A stretch of 64,000 bases of DNA from Simmondsia chinensis (taxonomy: Eukaryota > Streptophyta > Magnoliopsida > Caryophyllales > Simmondsiaceae), in contig JAGTTD010000011.1 of NCBI GenBank assembly GCA_018398585.1, forward strand, positions 9,733,001 to 9,797,000, written 5' to 3'. Below, piece after piece: positions 31,076-42,213 of this stretch. Both the position numbers and the translations under genes were made by a program. Below the pieces are notes generated by a model, which saw nothing but the letters and a program-made list of their open reading frames with translations, had not been told where the DNA came from and searched no databases. Position 1 is the first letter of the stretch. Every line of letters begins with the position of its first letter.

Positions 31076-31991
31076 TTCAACCCCTCTTACTGCTTTTAAG
31101 TTCTTCTAAGTTCTTTAGCCCCGAGCTCAAGTGGCGAATGGCTAGATACTGCTGCAGATGCACATGAATTGAATTAGGTAATAAAGCATGCATAAATTCC
31201 TTCAAGGGAAATTTATTCTTGAAGAATTCAACATCTCGAGATTCCATTATGTTACCAAGCCTAGGGCTCGAGTCATTCAAAAGCACGAATCTGTATGCAG
31301 CACTATTGCTTGCAATACCAATAAAGATAGCATCTGAAATTTTAGGATCCCTACTTTAGCTAGACACCCCAGCACTTTTAAGTATTTCAAGTTAGACGCA
31401 TAGCCCTTCCACAATTCATGAGGGGTTCTATCTAACTTCTTATGTGGAACCTTGTTCAGTATATGACAATCAGACAACATAGCTTCCCCCCACAAGCTGA
31501 AGGGTATGCCTTAGCTAATAAGCATGGCATTCATCATCTCTTTTGGAGTTGTATTTTTCCTCATGGCTATACCATTTTGTTGAGGTGTATAAGGGGCTGA
31601 GGCCTCATGAACTATACCAAGTTTCTCACAATGTTTCTTGAGGAAGGTATTATCATACTCATCTCCTTTATTGGACCTAATTCTCTTTATGCTACGATCT
31701 AGTTGGTTCTCAATCTCAGCTTTATATTTCAGAAACATTTCATCAGCCTCGTCTTTTGTACTTAGGAGACAAACCTTTGTGAATCCTGGGTGGTCACTTA
31801 CAAATCTGATGTAATACCTTTTTCCACCTGCTAATAATGCTCTTGAAGTCACTTAGATCAAGATGCACTAGCTCGAGTAGGTTTGAAGTCCTTTCAACTA
31901 ATTTCTCAAATGATTTCTTTGGATGCTTGGTCTTGACACATATTTCACATTTATCTAGTATATTTAGATCACAAATAGGGATTAAACTCAC
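31076..31991 (-). pseudogene. pol: Copia family C integrase pseudogene
   Basis: Minus-strand copia integrase. The zinc-binding end of the pre-integrase domain reads CEICVKTKHPKKSF (31930). The core has KRYYIRFVSDHPGFTKVCLL (31800), IRSNKGDEYDN (31670), where the second catalytic aspartate appears as asparagine, and ASAPYTPQQNGIAMRKNTTP (31580). After the core follow MWGEAMLSDCHILNKVPHKK and HELWKGYASNLKYLKVLGCLA (31495-31390). The remaining stretch towards RT (31077-31286) reads LGNIMESRDVEFFKNKFPLKE. Three stops or frameshifts split it. Confidence 0.85.
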
Positions 31992-32476
31992 TCGTTTAAG
32001 TTTCTTAACGAATTAAAGTTTACATATCCAAGCCTAGAATGCCATAAATCCGAAGACTCAACAATATAAGCAGAAGTAGATGCATTCTCATTCATCACAT
32101 CAAGTACAAATAGACCATCATTACATAACCCTTTCCTAAAGAAGTTGGTATTTTTAGTAAGGATTAACTTATCAGACTCGAAGGTCCACTTAAAGCATGC
32201 TTTATTTAACAATGCACCCGAGACTAAATTCCTGCACACATAAGGAATACGCAGCACATTCAATAAACACAGAGTTGTTCCAGAGTTGAGTTTAAGGATA
32301 GACTTTCCCTTGCCAAGGATAGATACCGAACTGGAATTTTCCATGTACACCTTCTCCCCATTAGTGGCTTTCTTATATGTATGGAACGGGTCCTTCTTGG
32401 TGCAGATATGCCTTATGGCTTTAGTATATACAACCCACTTAACCGTGTTCCCATCCATATTCACCTTGAAGATCAC
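31988..32476 (-). pseudogene. pol: Copia family C protease and pre-integrase pseudogene
   Basis: A 162-codon open stretch. The copia protease signature normally read as V-D-T-G-A-T appears here as VVYTKAIRHICTKKDPFHTY (near 32428), so the catalytic aspartate is lost. It continues through the flap-like ENSSSVSILGKGKSILKL, LRIPYVCRNLVSGALLNKAC and the pre-integrase motif SSDLWHSRLGYVNFNSLRNL at its end. The long open frame despite a dead active site suggests moderate age. Confidence 0.85.
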
Positions 32477-32985
32477 GGCATCCGTATCCCTTCTTGCAGT
32501 TCCTCAAGGTGGGACTAGTATTGCCATAGGTGCAGTGCATTCCTTTATTCCTCTTTTGGCCACCATCAGCATTATCCACTAACCTCTTTCCTCTAGATTG
32601 GCCTTGCTTACTGCTAGAGCCTTCCTCTCGAGCATTAGTCTTGCCCTTATTACAAGGCTTCTTGAACATGCCTTTCTTTTCTGCTTTTCTCAATTCCACA
32701 AGGTTAGCCGCCAAGGAGGGGTGCTCAGAGGACTTCCCCTTGATTTGTTTTCCGGCTATAATCTCCACATTAATTTGGGAGATCGGTTCCTATAAAGTCA
32801 TGTCCTTCTTCTGATGTTTTAAAGACACTTTATATTTCTCCTAAAAAGGAAGCAACTTTTCAATTAAGCAATTAGCTTGAAATGTTTCATAAAAATTCAT
32901 CCCCTCATTTAGAATATTAGTGCATAAAGTTTCGTAGTCATGGATTGTGTTTGCTCTATTTTGTTTCAGGTGATATATATGTGGT
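32477..32985 (-). pseudogene. gag: Copia family C gag C-terminus pseudogene
   Basis: Basic, Ser/Lys-rich stretch (KKGMFKKPCNKGKTNAREEG, SKQGQSRGKRLVDNADGG) followed by a zinc-knuckle remnant CTYGNTSPTLRNCKKG (near 32540), with the first CX2C reduced to one cysteine. Further upstream (32770-32960) only scattered Gag-like sequence remains, and similarity stops near 32985. The N-terminal half of Gag, the leader and the 5' LTR of this element are absent. Confidence 0.7.
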
Positions 32986-33419
32986 CGCCGCATAATATGA
33001 AAACAAAATAAACATGCAAAAGGGACTCATCGGGCCTATGGAGTGAGCCTAATTACCAACCGTAAATCATTATTCTCAAGCACTCACCTTTTTCGGAGAA
33101 AAGGTTGTGATACGTTGATGCACTTGACATCGGCTATACCGTGAGTTGTGTTCATGCTTTAATTAAGAAGAATTTGTTAAATATTTTGTAGGTTTTTTAT
33201 GTACGTTTATGAAAGAAAATTAAAGGATATAGACCTAACTCAAGTTGCAATTACAGTGACAGAGTAAGGACTAAAGACACCTTTCCTCGTACACTTAAAA
33301 GCCATGGACTAGGCTACAGACAAACCTAAGTGCTCAGCGGTCGACCTACAAGCCCAAGTCAATTAGGTTTTCAAGCCGGGCACCCATGGCTTAGAATAAC
33401 TCGGTTTTATTCTAGTTTT
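32986..33419. other. Unassigned non-coding stretch
   Basis: About 430 bp that I could not match to any other part of the window. No ORF of note. It contains gtgctcagcggtcgacctac and an A/T-rich centre. It may be the upstream half of the copia LTR whose tail starts near 33420, but this is a guess. Confidence 0.4.
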
Positions 33420-33670
33420 CTGTATTTAGAGTAATTTTCAGGAATTCTACTTTCCCATTCTTTTTACTTTTTCGCTGTTGTATTCATTTACAGTATTTTT
33501 ATTATGCTAGTTTTATATTCATGTTATTATTGTGAATGTATAACAGTAGAGGCTCGTAGATTTAACATTACGAATTTAGAATCACATGTAGTTTTAAAAT
33601 TAAGAATTTTTAACAGTTCCACTGCATAAGTCTAATAAATTAGGAAAAAATTTTGAAATTTGTCCCTCCA
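33420..33670 (+). repeat. Copia LTR tail (second copy of the duplicated block)
   Basis: Plus-oriented LTR end resembling the last 250 bp of the copia A LTR (ttttctattc... atttacagtattttta, gttattattgtgaatgtat, then aaattaggaaaaaattttga). It ends ccctcca where the intact end is cccaaca, and is followed by catcctcacatcatggcag, as at 27798. No primer site follows. Confidence 0.6.
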
Positions 33671-35584
33671 CATCCTCACATCATGGCAGTAGCAATATGT
33701 CCATCAGGTGTGCTACCCCACACCACTACAAATGGCTATGGACAACATTAAGAGCATTGAGCTCAACCTCCGTATGGCAGATTCAGTAGATCCTAAAGCC
33801 ACTCATACAGTAAACATGGCAAGGGTTCGAGTGGCTATCACAAATTTTGCGGTCTCTGACTTCGTTTGACCCATTGAACATCAATAGTAACTCCCAAGAT
33901 GGGTATCCTCCCTAATTTGGGCACACATAGGAGCTTTAGGCCCATTCTATCTACTGTTTCATTTATCAATTCCTTGCAACACATTTTGTAAGTGGATTTG
34001 CCAAATTTTTCTCACTCTTCACAAATATGTGTGAGATCACATTATTTGTGGTCAAATTTCTCACAGCATCATGCCCAAGGCGAATATATCTCTGCTTCCC
34101 ATTATAAACCTCACTTATAGCAACTCTAATGGCTGCTCGAGAGTCAATGTACAATGACACAGAAGGCACGAGTTTTCCCCATAATGAAAATGTGCCCCAG
34201 GACACTCCTAGGCCATTAAGCTTCCAAACCTGCCATCTTAAAAGCAATAAATGCTGACTCAATGGTCGATTTAGCAATACAGGTTTGTTTAAATGATTTC
34301 CAAAAAATAGCACAATTATCAAGCACAAATACATGAACATCAGTAAAGCAAATTTCGTCACAATCAGACAGCCAATTAGCATCACAGTATCCCTCTTATA
34401 TTGTTGGGAATCTTTTATAGTGTAAATCACAATTCATGGTACCTTTAAGGTACCTTAACAGCCTTCTCAAGGTCTGGGTTATTTGTGTAACGACTAAGTC
34501 TACTAACAGGATAGGCAATATCAGGACGAATGCAGCCTATAAAAAACTTTATGATACCAATTATTTTTGCAATTCCAGCCTATGATACACTTCCTCTTGT
34601 GTTTCTCATCAAACGAACACTTCGGTCATATGGAGTTTTGACAGGTACGTCATCAAAGTGATCACACTTTCTCAAGATTTTCTCCTTGTAATGGGATTGA
34701 CTCAAGGTCAAACCCTTAGGTGTTTCTGTAATTTTAACCCCATGTATCACATTACCCGCACCTAGGTCTTTCATATAAAAACATGTACTAAAGAAAGACG
34801 TAGTACCATTCACAACATTTACACTTGTTCCAAAGATAACCATGTGTGTCAACATGCTAGGTCTTTCATATCAAAACATGTCATCAACATACAAATAGAT
34901 AACCACATAATTATAATCAACATGCTTGAAATACACACATGCATCACCACTATTTATAACAAAACCATGCATGACCAAGGTACAATCTAACTTTTTATGC
35001 CATTGTTTAGGAGCTTATTTAAGACCATACAATGACTTTACAAGTTTACATACTTTATACTCCATGCCAAGAAACTCAAACCCCTTGGGTTGTTCCATAT
35101 AGATTTATTTTGCATGCTGATGCTTTGATGTCTATTTCATGTACTACTAGGTTATGTATGGACGCTAGGGCAATCAAAGCTCTCACAATGGCTAAGTTAG
35201 TCCTGGGTCAATAAGTATTAAAGAAGTATATTCCTTGCTTTCAGGGGTAACGTTTGGCCACTAGCCTAGCCTGGAACTTCTTTATAGGCATATTAGTCCT
35301 TAGTTTCTTTCTAAACACCCACTTACACCCTATAGGTTTGCATCCTCTAGGAAAGTCCAAAAACACCCAAATTGTTATTACTCGTTATAGTGTCTAACTG
35401 ATTACTTATGGCTTATCTGCAAAAGGGAGCATCTATGGTTCTCATGTCCTCATCATAAGTTCTGGGATCTTCATCAAGCTTGAGTGTATAACATGTCCAT
35501 CAAAACCATGATGTTCAGACAAGAAAGTAGCAATGATGACATGTCCAAACTAGTCTCAGTTCGAGCCCTCTTACTTGTTCTAAT
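33671..35584 (-). pseudogene. pol: Copia family C, RT and RNase H pseudogene (copy 3, duplicate of 27798-29982)
   Basis: Minus strand and colinear with 28197-29982. RNase H: SLYIDSRAAIRVAISEVYNG and RQRYIRLGHDAVRNL-like KQRYIRLGHDAVRNLTTN, with HIFVKSEKNLANPLTKCVA (34100-33970). RT end: FFSTCFYMKDLGAGNVIHGV and GLTLSQSHYKEKILRKCDHF (34800-34640). A YVDD-type segment (plus strand catcaacatac near 34885) and the RT front follow to about 35560. It lacks the solo LTR at the equivalent of 27881, showing that insertion is younger than the duplication. Confidence 0.78.
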
Positions 35585-35632
35585 TTTTTTTTAAGTAACG
35601 AGGGACTGGGTTTCCGCAGCCAATCTGTGCCT
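35585..35632 (-). mobile_element. Truncated tRNA-derived SINE
   Basis: T-run then aagtaacgagggactgggtt and cgcagccaa, matching the 3' end of the SINE at 29983-30148 in the same position relative to the RT front. The tRNA-like head is missing. Confidence 0.6.
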
Positions 35633-35850
35633 TTAGTGTCATTGCACTGAGTGAGATCACCTTGTTCGTGATCAAATTTCTCATGACACCATGGTGATTA
35701 TGTCTCTACTTTCCATTATAAATGTCACTTTGCGTAACTCTAATGGCTGGTGGTGAGTCACAGTCCAATGACACTGAAGGCACAGGTTTGCCCCACAATA
35801 GAATGCCTCACATGACACTCCTCGGCAATTCAGCTTCCAAACCGGCCATC
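35633..35850 (-). pseudogene. Copia family C RNase H end fragment
   Basis: gtgagatcaccttgttcgtg ... ctcacatgacactcctcggc ... cttccaaaccggccat matches 28450-28650, 30155-30180 and 34020-34240. It is a third occurrence of the RNase H tail directly after a SINE remnant, the same arrangement as at 30149, and it ends near 35850. Confidence 0.65.
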
Positions 35851-36084
35851 ATTTTATTCAATTTATTAGTCGTATATTTGTTCTATATTTACATTCAAAG
35901 TCAAAATTTAGCTATTAATCACTGTTAAATATAAGAAAAGTTTGAGATAATTTAATTTAAGGCATCCAACCATGCAAAAACACATATACATAAAAAAGTA
36001 ATTACTTTTTCAATTCAATTCACACTTAAGTTGGGTTGTTATCATCATTTAAAATATTTTTATAAAATTTCTCACTGAATGACC
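35851..36084. other. Unassigned A/T-rich stretch
   Basis: 234 bp of A/T-rich sequence between the copia C fragment and a chromovirus end. I see no ORF, repeat copy or motif in it. Confidence 0.4.
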
Positions 36085-36584
36085 AACTCCTGCTGCTCCT
36101 GCTCCTCCAACTCCTAATCGGGTAGCTACACCTACTGTCATGTTAGGATTGTTCTTTTTAGGTTTCACCAGCTCAAATCAATCAATTAATAACATGAACC
36201 AGCTCTGATACCAAATGTTAAGCTTTAATTTGAAGAATTGAAGTTAACTTGTGAAGAGAGAGTTTAGGTGAGAGGAGAATTGAGGTTATGTGAGAGTTAG
36301 AGAAGAGATGAGAAGAGAGAGAAAAATATCTCAAGAATCAAAGTAATTTTCATTAAATGAATCAAGAATTACAAGGTTATACCCTCTTATAGGAGAAACT
36401 AGATACATTGAATGAAAAATATCTCTAACTAAGCCATAACCGCCAAACTAGCAACAATTCATTAACCGATTTGTGGCCAAAAATAACAACCAATATTTGA
36501 ACTACCAATACTTCCAAAATAATACAAGACTCCAAACATTTCAATACATAGATTACAAGACTAAAAACAAGAGAAATCATAACA
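36085..36584 (-). mobile_element. Chromovirus gypsy-5, 5' end fragment (LTR, primer site, gag start)
   Basis: Minus strand: LTR 36216-36584 (plus-strand ends TGTTAAGC and ATCATAACA), primer site complement agctctgatacca (36200-36212), then a Gag start (MTVGVATRLGVGGAGAAGVG) with an Ala/Gly-rich run. Homology stops near 36085. Everything downstream is gone. It lies in copia B next to gatcc (36585), and no matching duplication can be seen on the lost side. Confidence 0.83.
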
Positions 36585-36851
36585 GATCCTCTCTCAAATT
36601 TAATTGCTAAGACCCATTGGTCAGCATCCTTGTCTTTTATTGCCTTATTGCAGCTGAGAGGATTAGATTCATTGCCACGGTCAACCATTAAGGCTCCTGT
36701 CATGAACATGTCAGTTGCCCTAACAATCCTCCCACTACGCCAAGGCTCTCGCATACGTGGAACATTCATGACCCAATTAGTAGGTGCATCTAATGCATAC
36801 ACTGTGTCACGGGTTGTGTCTAGCTATTCAGAATTAGTGTCATTTTCTTTT
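36585..36851 (-). pseudogene. pol: Copia B integrase-RT linker and RT start
   Basis: Minus-strand piece reading ALDAPTNWVMNVPRMREPWR, RIVRATDMFMTGALMVDRGN and AIKDKDADQWVLAIKFERGS. In this copy the linker runs straight into the normal RT start (KDADQW), which is absent in A and E. It ends at the gypsy-5 LTR. The plus-strand ctttt at its right edge (36847-36851) is a copy of the solo LTR target duplication. Confidence 0.8.
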
Positions 36852-38265
36852 TGCTATGAATAATTTAGTATATAATTATTCACATTATTTAGATTCAATT
36901 ACTAAACATTTTACATCTAATTTTTAACGCTTTTACTGGCTTTTGCTCTTTTTCACTCGTACTGTCATTTTCTTACAACAACACATATTTTATGCTAATT
37001 CTTGATAGGTTTTATCATCAACATCAACAAATGGAAGCAAGATACATCAAACAAAAGAAAACAAAAATTGGGTAAATAGCATCAAAACCCATGGATAAGG
37101 GTAAAGAATTGAAGAAAAATTTGCAAATTGCAAACTTTGGTGGCAAAATCAGAAAATCACAAGCAAGGATGCCTCAAACACTTAAAATATTTGTAAAACT
37201 TGCAATTAGGGACTGATTTTTGGTGGTTAAAAGGAAGAAAGAATCAAGTTGAAAGCAAGTTGCAAAGAAGGGTGGGAAAAGTTGCAAATGAGAATGAAGC
37301 TTGTGTAACATTTCATGTATTTCCAACCTAAAATACTATGAATGAACATGGTTGGGAAGCATTTTATCATCATTAAATCATCCAAAATCTATTCAAAAAA
37401 AAAAAGATGGGGAGAAAACTGTGAGGAAGAGAAAAGAAGGGAAGAAAAAGAGTTTGGTTTGTGATTTTTCATTTTCAAGTTCTTTTATGTCCTTTTCTAC
37501 TTGAAGTTCATGGATTTTATTTTAGTTTGGCTTTTCGTTATATATTACATGAACTAATTTTGTTTTTCCAAGACTATGATACAGCCTAAGTTGTAATATA
37601 CGCTCTTTTCAAATTCAACTTATTTAAAGTTTGTTTATTGAATTGTTTGAGTGTTTATCATTGTTCTTCATGAGTTTTGAATGCTAGATCACCATTCAAA
37701 GCCTATAATAATTCATAATGAGTCCAACAGGATATTTATGATGATTGCTAAAGTGATAAACATCACAAATTGGGTGAATGCTAAAAATTGATTAACACAA
37801 TTTTTGTGGTATTAAGTGAAAACCATAGATCTTCAAAACTCTTTTCTTATTTAAATTCATGCAAGAGATTGTTAAGTTAAAGTGTAAAAGAGTATGCTAA
37901 ATGCTTGTCAAGAGAGAATATTTAGTAAATTAGGGTTTTCGACCATCAACATGCAATAACAACTTAGATATCGAGAATGGAAAGGCATATTTATGCACCT
38001 AGGTGAAAGCGGATGCCTTGGATCTTATTAAATTTATAAACTCATCTAAAAATTAGGACATTTTTCTTCAAAAGCAGTAAACTTCTTTAGTTCGCTTCAT
38101 TTTATTTGTTACATATCAAAAACTACAAATTTCGGTCTTTTAAATAACGCTAAAACGACTAATTTCAGTAGTAACTCAATAATCAATCCTCTTGGAAATG
38201 ATACTCTACTCACTCTGTATTACTTGATACGACTTAGTGCACTTGCTAAGCAAAAATAGGCATCA
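36852..38265 (+). mobile_element. Solo Athila-like LTR
   Basis: 1,414-bp LTR in the opposite orientation to the other Athila-like copies (start TGCTATGAATAATTTAG, end gcacttgctaagcaaaaata ggcatca), with perfect 5-bp duplications ctttt at 36847-36851 and 38266-38270. Recombination between two LTRs removed the interior. It contains the A/T-rich body and the reversed cgtattgaattgtttgagtg-like segment of the family. Confidence 0.9.
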
Positions 38266-38420
38266 CTTTTAATTCCTCTAACACTACTCAACTTTTGCTT
38301 TTGTAGTTTACTACAAAATCCTCCTCCTAAATATTTTGCATTCGCAATTGCAAAAAAAATTTTATTAGAAAGACTATAGAAAAGACCACCCATTGTTCCT
38401 TTAGGGAAACCAACAAACAT
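38266..38420 (-). pseudogene. pol: Copia B post-integrase fragment
   Basis: Minus strand: MFVGFPKGTMGGLFYSLSNK followed by IFFAIANAKYLGGGFCSKLQ. This is the segment after the integrase core of copia polyproteins (compare copy F near 59720-59850). gypsy-4 interrupts it immediately before the MFVG: the plus-strand aacat at 38416-38420 is the left target copy. Confidence 0.85.
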
Positions 38421-38862
38421 TGATCCAAAACGTTCAGGCGATAGAACTTATAAATTCCCAGTTTATAGGAATAAAGGAGTTGTTACTTCTTTTTAGAGTA
38501 GACTTCCTTAATACAAGAGGAAACTTATGAGAAATAGAGAAACGAAGGAATGAGTTTGAATTCCTTTGCAAATGCTTTCAATTTTGCTTCCTTTCATTTC
38601 ATTCTAAACTCACGTATATATATAAGTTTTGGTTTTCCTAAAATAGATACTAAAAATAACAATTGGTTTTTAAGCCATTAACTTTGAATGGCTTAAAATC
38701 ATAAACCAACATAAGTCATCAACTGTTAATGGTTGAAAATATTTGTTTTAAACCATTAAGCTTTTAAATGGTTTTTTTTTTTTACAATTATTTAAAAATA
38801 TAGTATAATATAATATAATATATTATATTATTTTTAAGATCACTTCAGATCCTCCTGGATCA
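38421..38862 (-). repeat. gypsy-4 3' LTR
   Basis: 442-bp LTR with plus-strand ends TGATCCAAAACG and CCTGGATCA. It contains an A/T-rich (tataatataatatattatatt) tract near 38800-38830. It matches 40533-40928 over nearly its whole length after the first 40 bases. Confidence 0.88.
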
Positions 38863-38879
38863 TGGCTCCCCCATTTAAG

Positions 38880-40520
38880 AACCTTAAGCTCCTGCTCAAG
38901 TTAAATGGTGAGATATGGGAACTCTTGAGTTGCCTTGTCGTGATAATACCACTTGGACTTGTTGGGAAGTTGACCTTTCCGGCCAATGCGAAAATACACA
39001 TCCTTTCCACGTCGGGTCTCACGAACCTTCTATTCTAAGATATTGTCCTCCTTCAAAGGGTCTTCTCGTTCCATCTTCAAATCATCGACTGATGGGAGAT
39101 GAGTGTCTTCATCAGGGTCATCATCAAGTAGAGATGGTTCAAAGAGCTTCAAATTCTCGGCATTGATGACTAAGTACATATGCATGTTTGATGATCTTGA
39201 ACGGTCCATAACGGATAGGCTTGAGCTTCTTGCCCTCTCCGGTTAACCGCTTTTTTCCAGGTGTAACCATACCAGGTCACCCTCCTTAAAGGTACATGGT
39301 ACACGATGCTTGTCATGGTGAGCTTTGTACCGCTGCTCAGAATGTTGTAGTTGCGTCTCTACGTCTGTATGAATCTTCCTGACTCGTTGGAGGAATTTTT
39401 GTGCTTGAACATGTTCTTCTTCTTTTCCACTAAGTGCATTTTATCTTACAGTGAATGCCACATCAAAAGGACTTTGTGGTAGAAAACCCAAACAAACCTC
39501 AAATCGAGATTTCAGTGTAGAGCCATGAATTGCTCTATTAAAAGCAAACTACAAACAAGCGAGACTTTCATCCACAGTTTTTGGATGCTTGGAATTATAA
39601 CCTCTTAATAAATGCACCATAGTCCGATTAACTACCTCTGTTTGTCCTTCAGTCTGTGGACGAAATGCAGTGCTACGCTTCAACTTAGTATCCATCATTC
39701 CCCATAATGACCTCCAAAAATGGCCTAGGAATTGACTATCTCTGTCAGAAATAATTGAAGTAGGTAGGCCAAAATGTTTCCAAACGTATTAAAAGAATAA
39801 CTTAGCAGCTCCTTCTTCGGTCACGGTCTTCTTGCATGGGATGAGGACCACCATCTTGCTAAACCGGTCCACTACTACAAACAAGTAGTCATGTCCAGAC
39901 TTGGTCTTAGGTAATCCTCCAAGAAATTCTATTGATATGCTCTCCCATGGTCGGCTAGGTACCGGCAATGGTAGATACAATCCTAACTTTCTGTTGGAAG
40001 GTTTTGAGGTGTTACCTAGAACACAACCTCGAATGTATCGAGACACATCAAGATGCATCTTCGGCCAAAAGACATAGCGGCGAAGATTCAATACTGTTTT
40101 CTCTACTCCAAAATGTCCGGCTACTTTGGAAGTATGAGCTTCATGAATCCACTGCAATCTGTGTCCATCTTCTGGAATGCATAATTGTGTTCCTTTGTAC
40201 ATTAGACCTCCTTTCATTTGGAACTCACTAGTCTTTCCTTGTTGTAGCTTCGCATAGGCTGAGTTAAAATCAGCATCCGTATCATACCCTTTGATGTAAC
40301 CGAAAGGAACAATAGGTTGGATTTGCATAGCCACCATTAATGCGGAAACTGGTGTGGGTGGTTGAGATAACATATCTGCCAACGTATTAGTCACTCCCTC
40401 CTTGTACTTGATCACAATATTGAATTGTTGCAGGTAAGACATCCATTTCATATGGTGAGCTTGCTGCAATTTCGACTGTGTAGTCAAAAACTGAAGAGTC
40501 TTATGATCGGAGCGAACCAC
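38880..40520 (-). pseudogene. pol: gypsy-4 RNase H end and integrase pseudogene
   Basis: From 40520 leftward: the RNase H end (MVRSDHKTLQFLTTQSKLQQ, VTNTLADMLSQPP), the integrase zinc-binding region (VAGHFGVEKTVLNLRRYVFW ... GCVLGNTS, where one of the paired cysteines reads as glycine) and the catalytic core (ISIEFLGGLPKTKSGHDYLF, where the first catalytic D reads as E; then IISDRDSQF and EGQTEVVNR in another frame after 39789). Further left (39200-39500) the C-terminal domain (RYKAHHDKHRVPCTFKEGDL) and the segment KKLKPIRYGPFKIIKH can be read. The type differs from gypsy-1 to gypsy-3. The exact lineage is undetermined. Confidence 0.83.
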
Positions 40521-40532
40521 TAAACATCTTTC

Positions 40533-40928
40533 CTATTTTATAGGAATAAAGGAGTTGTTACTTCGTTTTAGAGTAGACTTCCTTAATACAAGAGGAAACT
40601 TATGAGAAATAGCGAAACGAAGAAATGAGTTTGAATTCCTTTGCAAAAGCTTTCAATTTTGCTTCCTTTCATTTCATTCTAAACTCACATATATATACAT
40701 GTTTTGGTTTTCCTAAAATAGATACTAAAAATAACAATTGGTTTTTAAGCCATTAACTTTGAATGGCTTAAAATCATGAACCAACATAAGTCATCAACTG
40801 TTAATGGTTGAAAACATTTGTTTTAAACCATTAAGCTTTTTAATGGTTTTGTTTTTTTTATAATTAATAAATAGTATAATATAATATATTATATTATTTA
40901 TAAGACCACTTCAGATCCTCCTGGATCA
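40533..40928 (-). repeat. gypsy-4 5' LTR, edge deleted
   Basis: Matches 38461-38862 from ttttataggaataaaggagt to cctcctggatca. The outer end is intact and followed by the target copy aacat. The inner 40 bp and the primer site were lost in the same deletion that removed gag to RT. Confidence 0.85.
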
Positions 40929-40933
40929 AACAT

Positions 40934-42208
40934 GCACTCCTCAGTCCTTGATTCCCACTTGTTAGGATTCTTTTTCCACACATGTGCTGGGCTCCCCCAA
41001 ATTTAAAGGTACCCCAGACTACGCTTTTGCCCAATCCGCAACTCCATAGGCATTTTAGGAACTGACTTAGGTGTAACTAAGTTAAGAAGATATGCTGTTG
41101 TCTCTCAAGCATAACCCCAAAAAGAGATTGGGGAAGTAGCATGACTCATCATGGATCTTACTATCTCCAAAAATGTCATGTTCCTTCTTTCTGTAACATC
41201 AATTTGCTACGATGTACCCAGAGCACAAAAATGAGATCTTATCTCATTTATAGTTAAGAAATCCAGAAATTCACCTAAAAGATATTCTCCTCCTTGAGCT
41301 GATTGAAGTAACTTTACTTGTTTTCCTAATTGCTTTCTAACTTCAGCCTTATACTCTTTGAACTTTTCGGAAGAGTCGGACTTATATCTCATTAGGTAAA
41401 CATATCCATACCTTGAGTAATCATCAGTAAATGTTATGAAGTATTCATACCACCTCTTGTTTGAACATTCACTAGTCAAAGTACATCTGTGTGAACAAGC
41501 TTAAGCAAGTTGCCAACCTTTTTTCCTTTACTCTTAAAGATAGACTTGGTCATCTTACATTTTATGTAGGATCCACAGACTGTAATGGCTTCAAGTTCAA
41601 AGGTTCTTTCAGTCCATCTTTTGCCAGTCTTTGGATCCTATTCGAATTAATGTTACCTCAACATTATTACCATGTGTAGGCATTACCCCTTTCATGTTGT
41701 TTTCTCTTATGAGATTGAACAAGTGAGCTTGTGTTAGATTCATTTAAACAAATATAAGAGTTTTGATCAGAAAATAACATGAATAAACCATCCACACTTG
41801 TAACTTTGCAAATATCCAATTTTTTTCTCCTAATAAACAGTTCAAAACTAAAAATTCAATAACTAACCATTTTCCAGTAAACAAGAGACAAAAATCAAAT
41901 TCGTGTGCAATGCATATACAAATAAACAATTCTTCAAAATCAAAACTCCACCACTAAAGACTAATCTAGCATCTCCTACTCCTAAGACAACTACTCTTAT
42001 ACCATCTCCAACCATCAGGTACACATCTCTATCACACAACCTCCTGGTTAGCCTGAGTCGCCATAACATATTACAGACGTGGTCAATTAAACTTAATTCC
42101 ATGCACCAAGAACCTGGTGGACCCTTAACAATGCATGACTCAACTAAGTGAGATATCGGCATAACTTCACCAGAGGGCTTAGCAGTCATTATAGGAAGAG
42201 TAGCTATG
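40934..42208 (-). pseudogene. pol: Copia B protease, pre-integrase and integrase pseudogene
   Basis: Minus strand. After the zinc-knuckle linker (AKPSGEVMPISHLVESCIVK, 42180) comes the protease-like block (VYLMVGDGIRVVVLGVGDAR, LVFSGGVLILKNCLFVYALH, 42080-41900). The pre-integrase region is eroded (41870-41490). The integrase core reads YFITFTDDYSRYGYVYLMRY and EKFKEYKAEVRKQLGKQVKL, then a YLLGEF...IRSHFCALG segment (41440-41210). Continuing left (41200-40935), the conserved AYGLRIGQKRSLGYL and WKKNPNKWESRTEECMF region ends exactly where gypsy-4 is inserted. Several stops and frameshifts break it up. Confidence 0.8.
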
Positions 42209-42213
42209 TACTT

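Larger units (their letters stand above)
38421..40928 (-). mobile_element. Ty3/gypsy element gypsy-4, gag-PR-RT deleted
   Basis: Minus-strand element with perfect duplications AACAT (38416-38420 and 40929-40933). The left LTR is 38421-38862. The right LTR (about 40533-40928) lacks its first 40 or so bases. Between them only the end of RNase H and the integrase remain. The deletion runs from RNase H through RT, protease, gag and primer site into the 5' LTR edge. Inner left side atggctcccccatttaagaa is the complement of the polypurine tract. Confidence 0.9.

Noticed and set aside
33000..33420. Organelle-derived insertion
   Set aside because: A few GC-richer words (ggtcgacctacaagccc) suggested it, but nothing recognisable from plastid or mitochondrial genes could be read.
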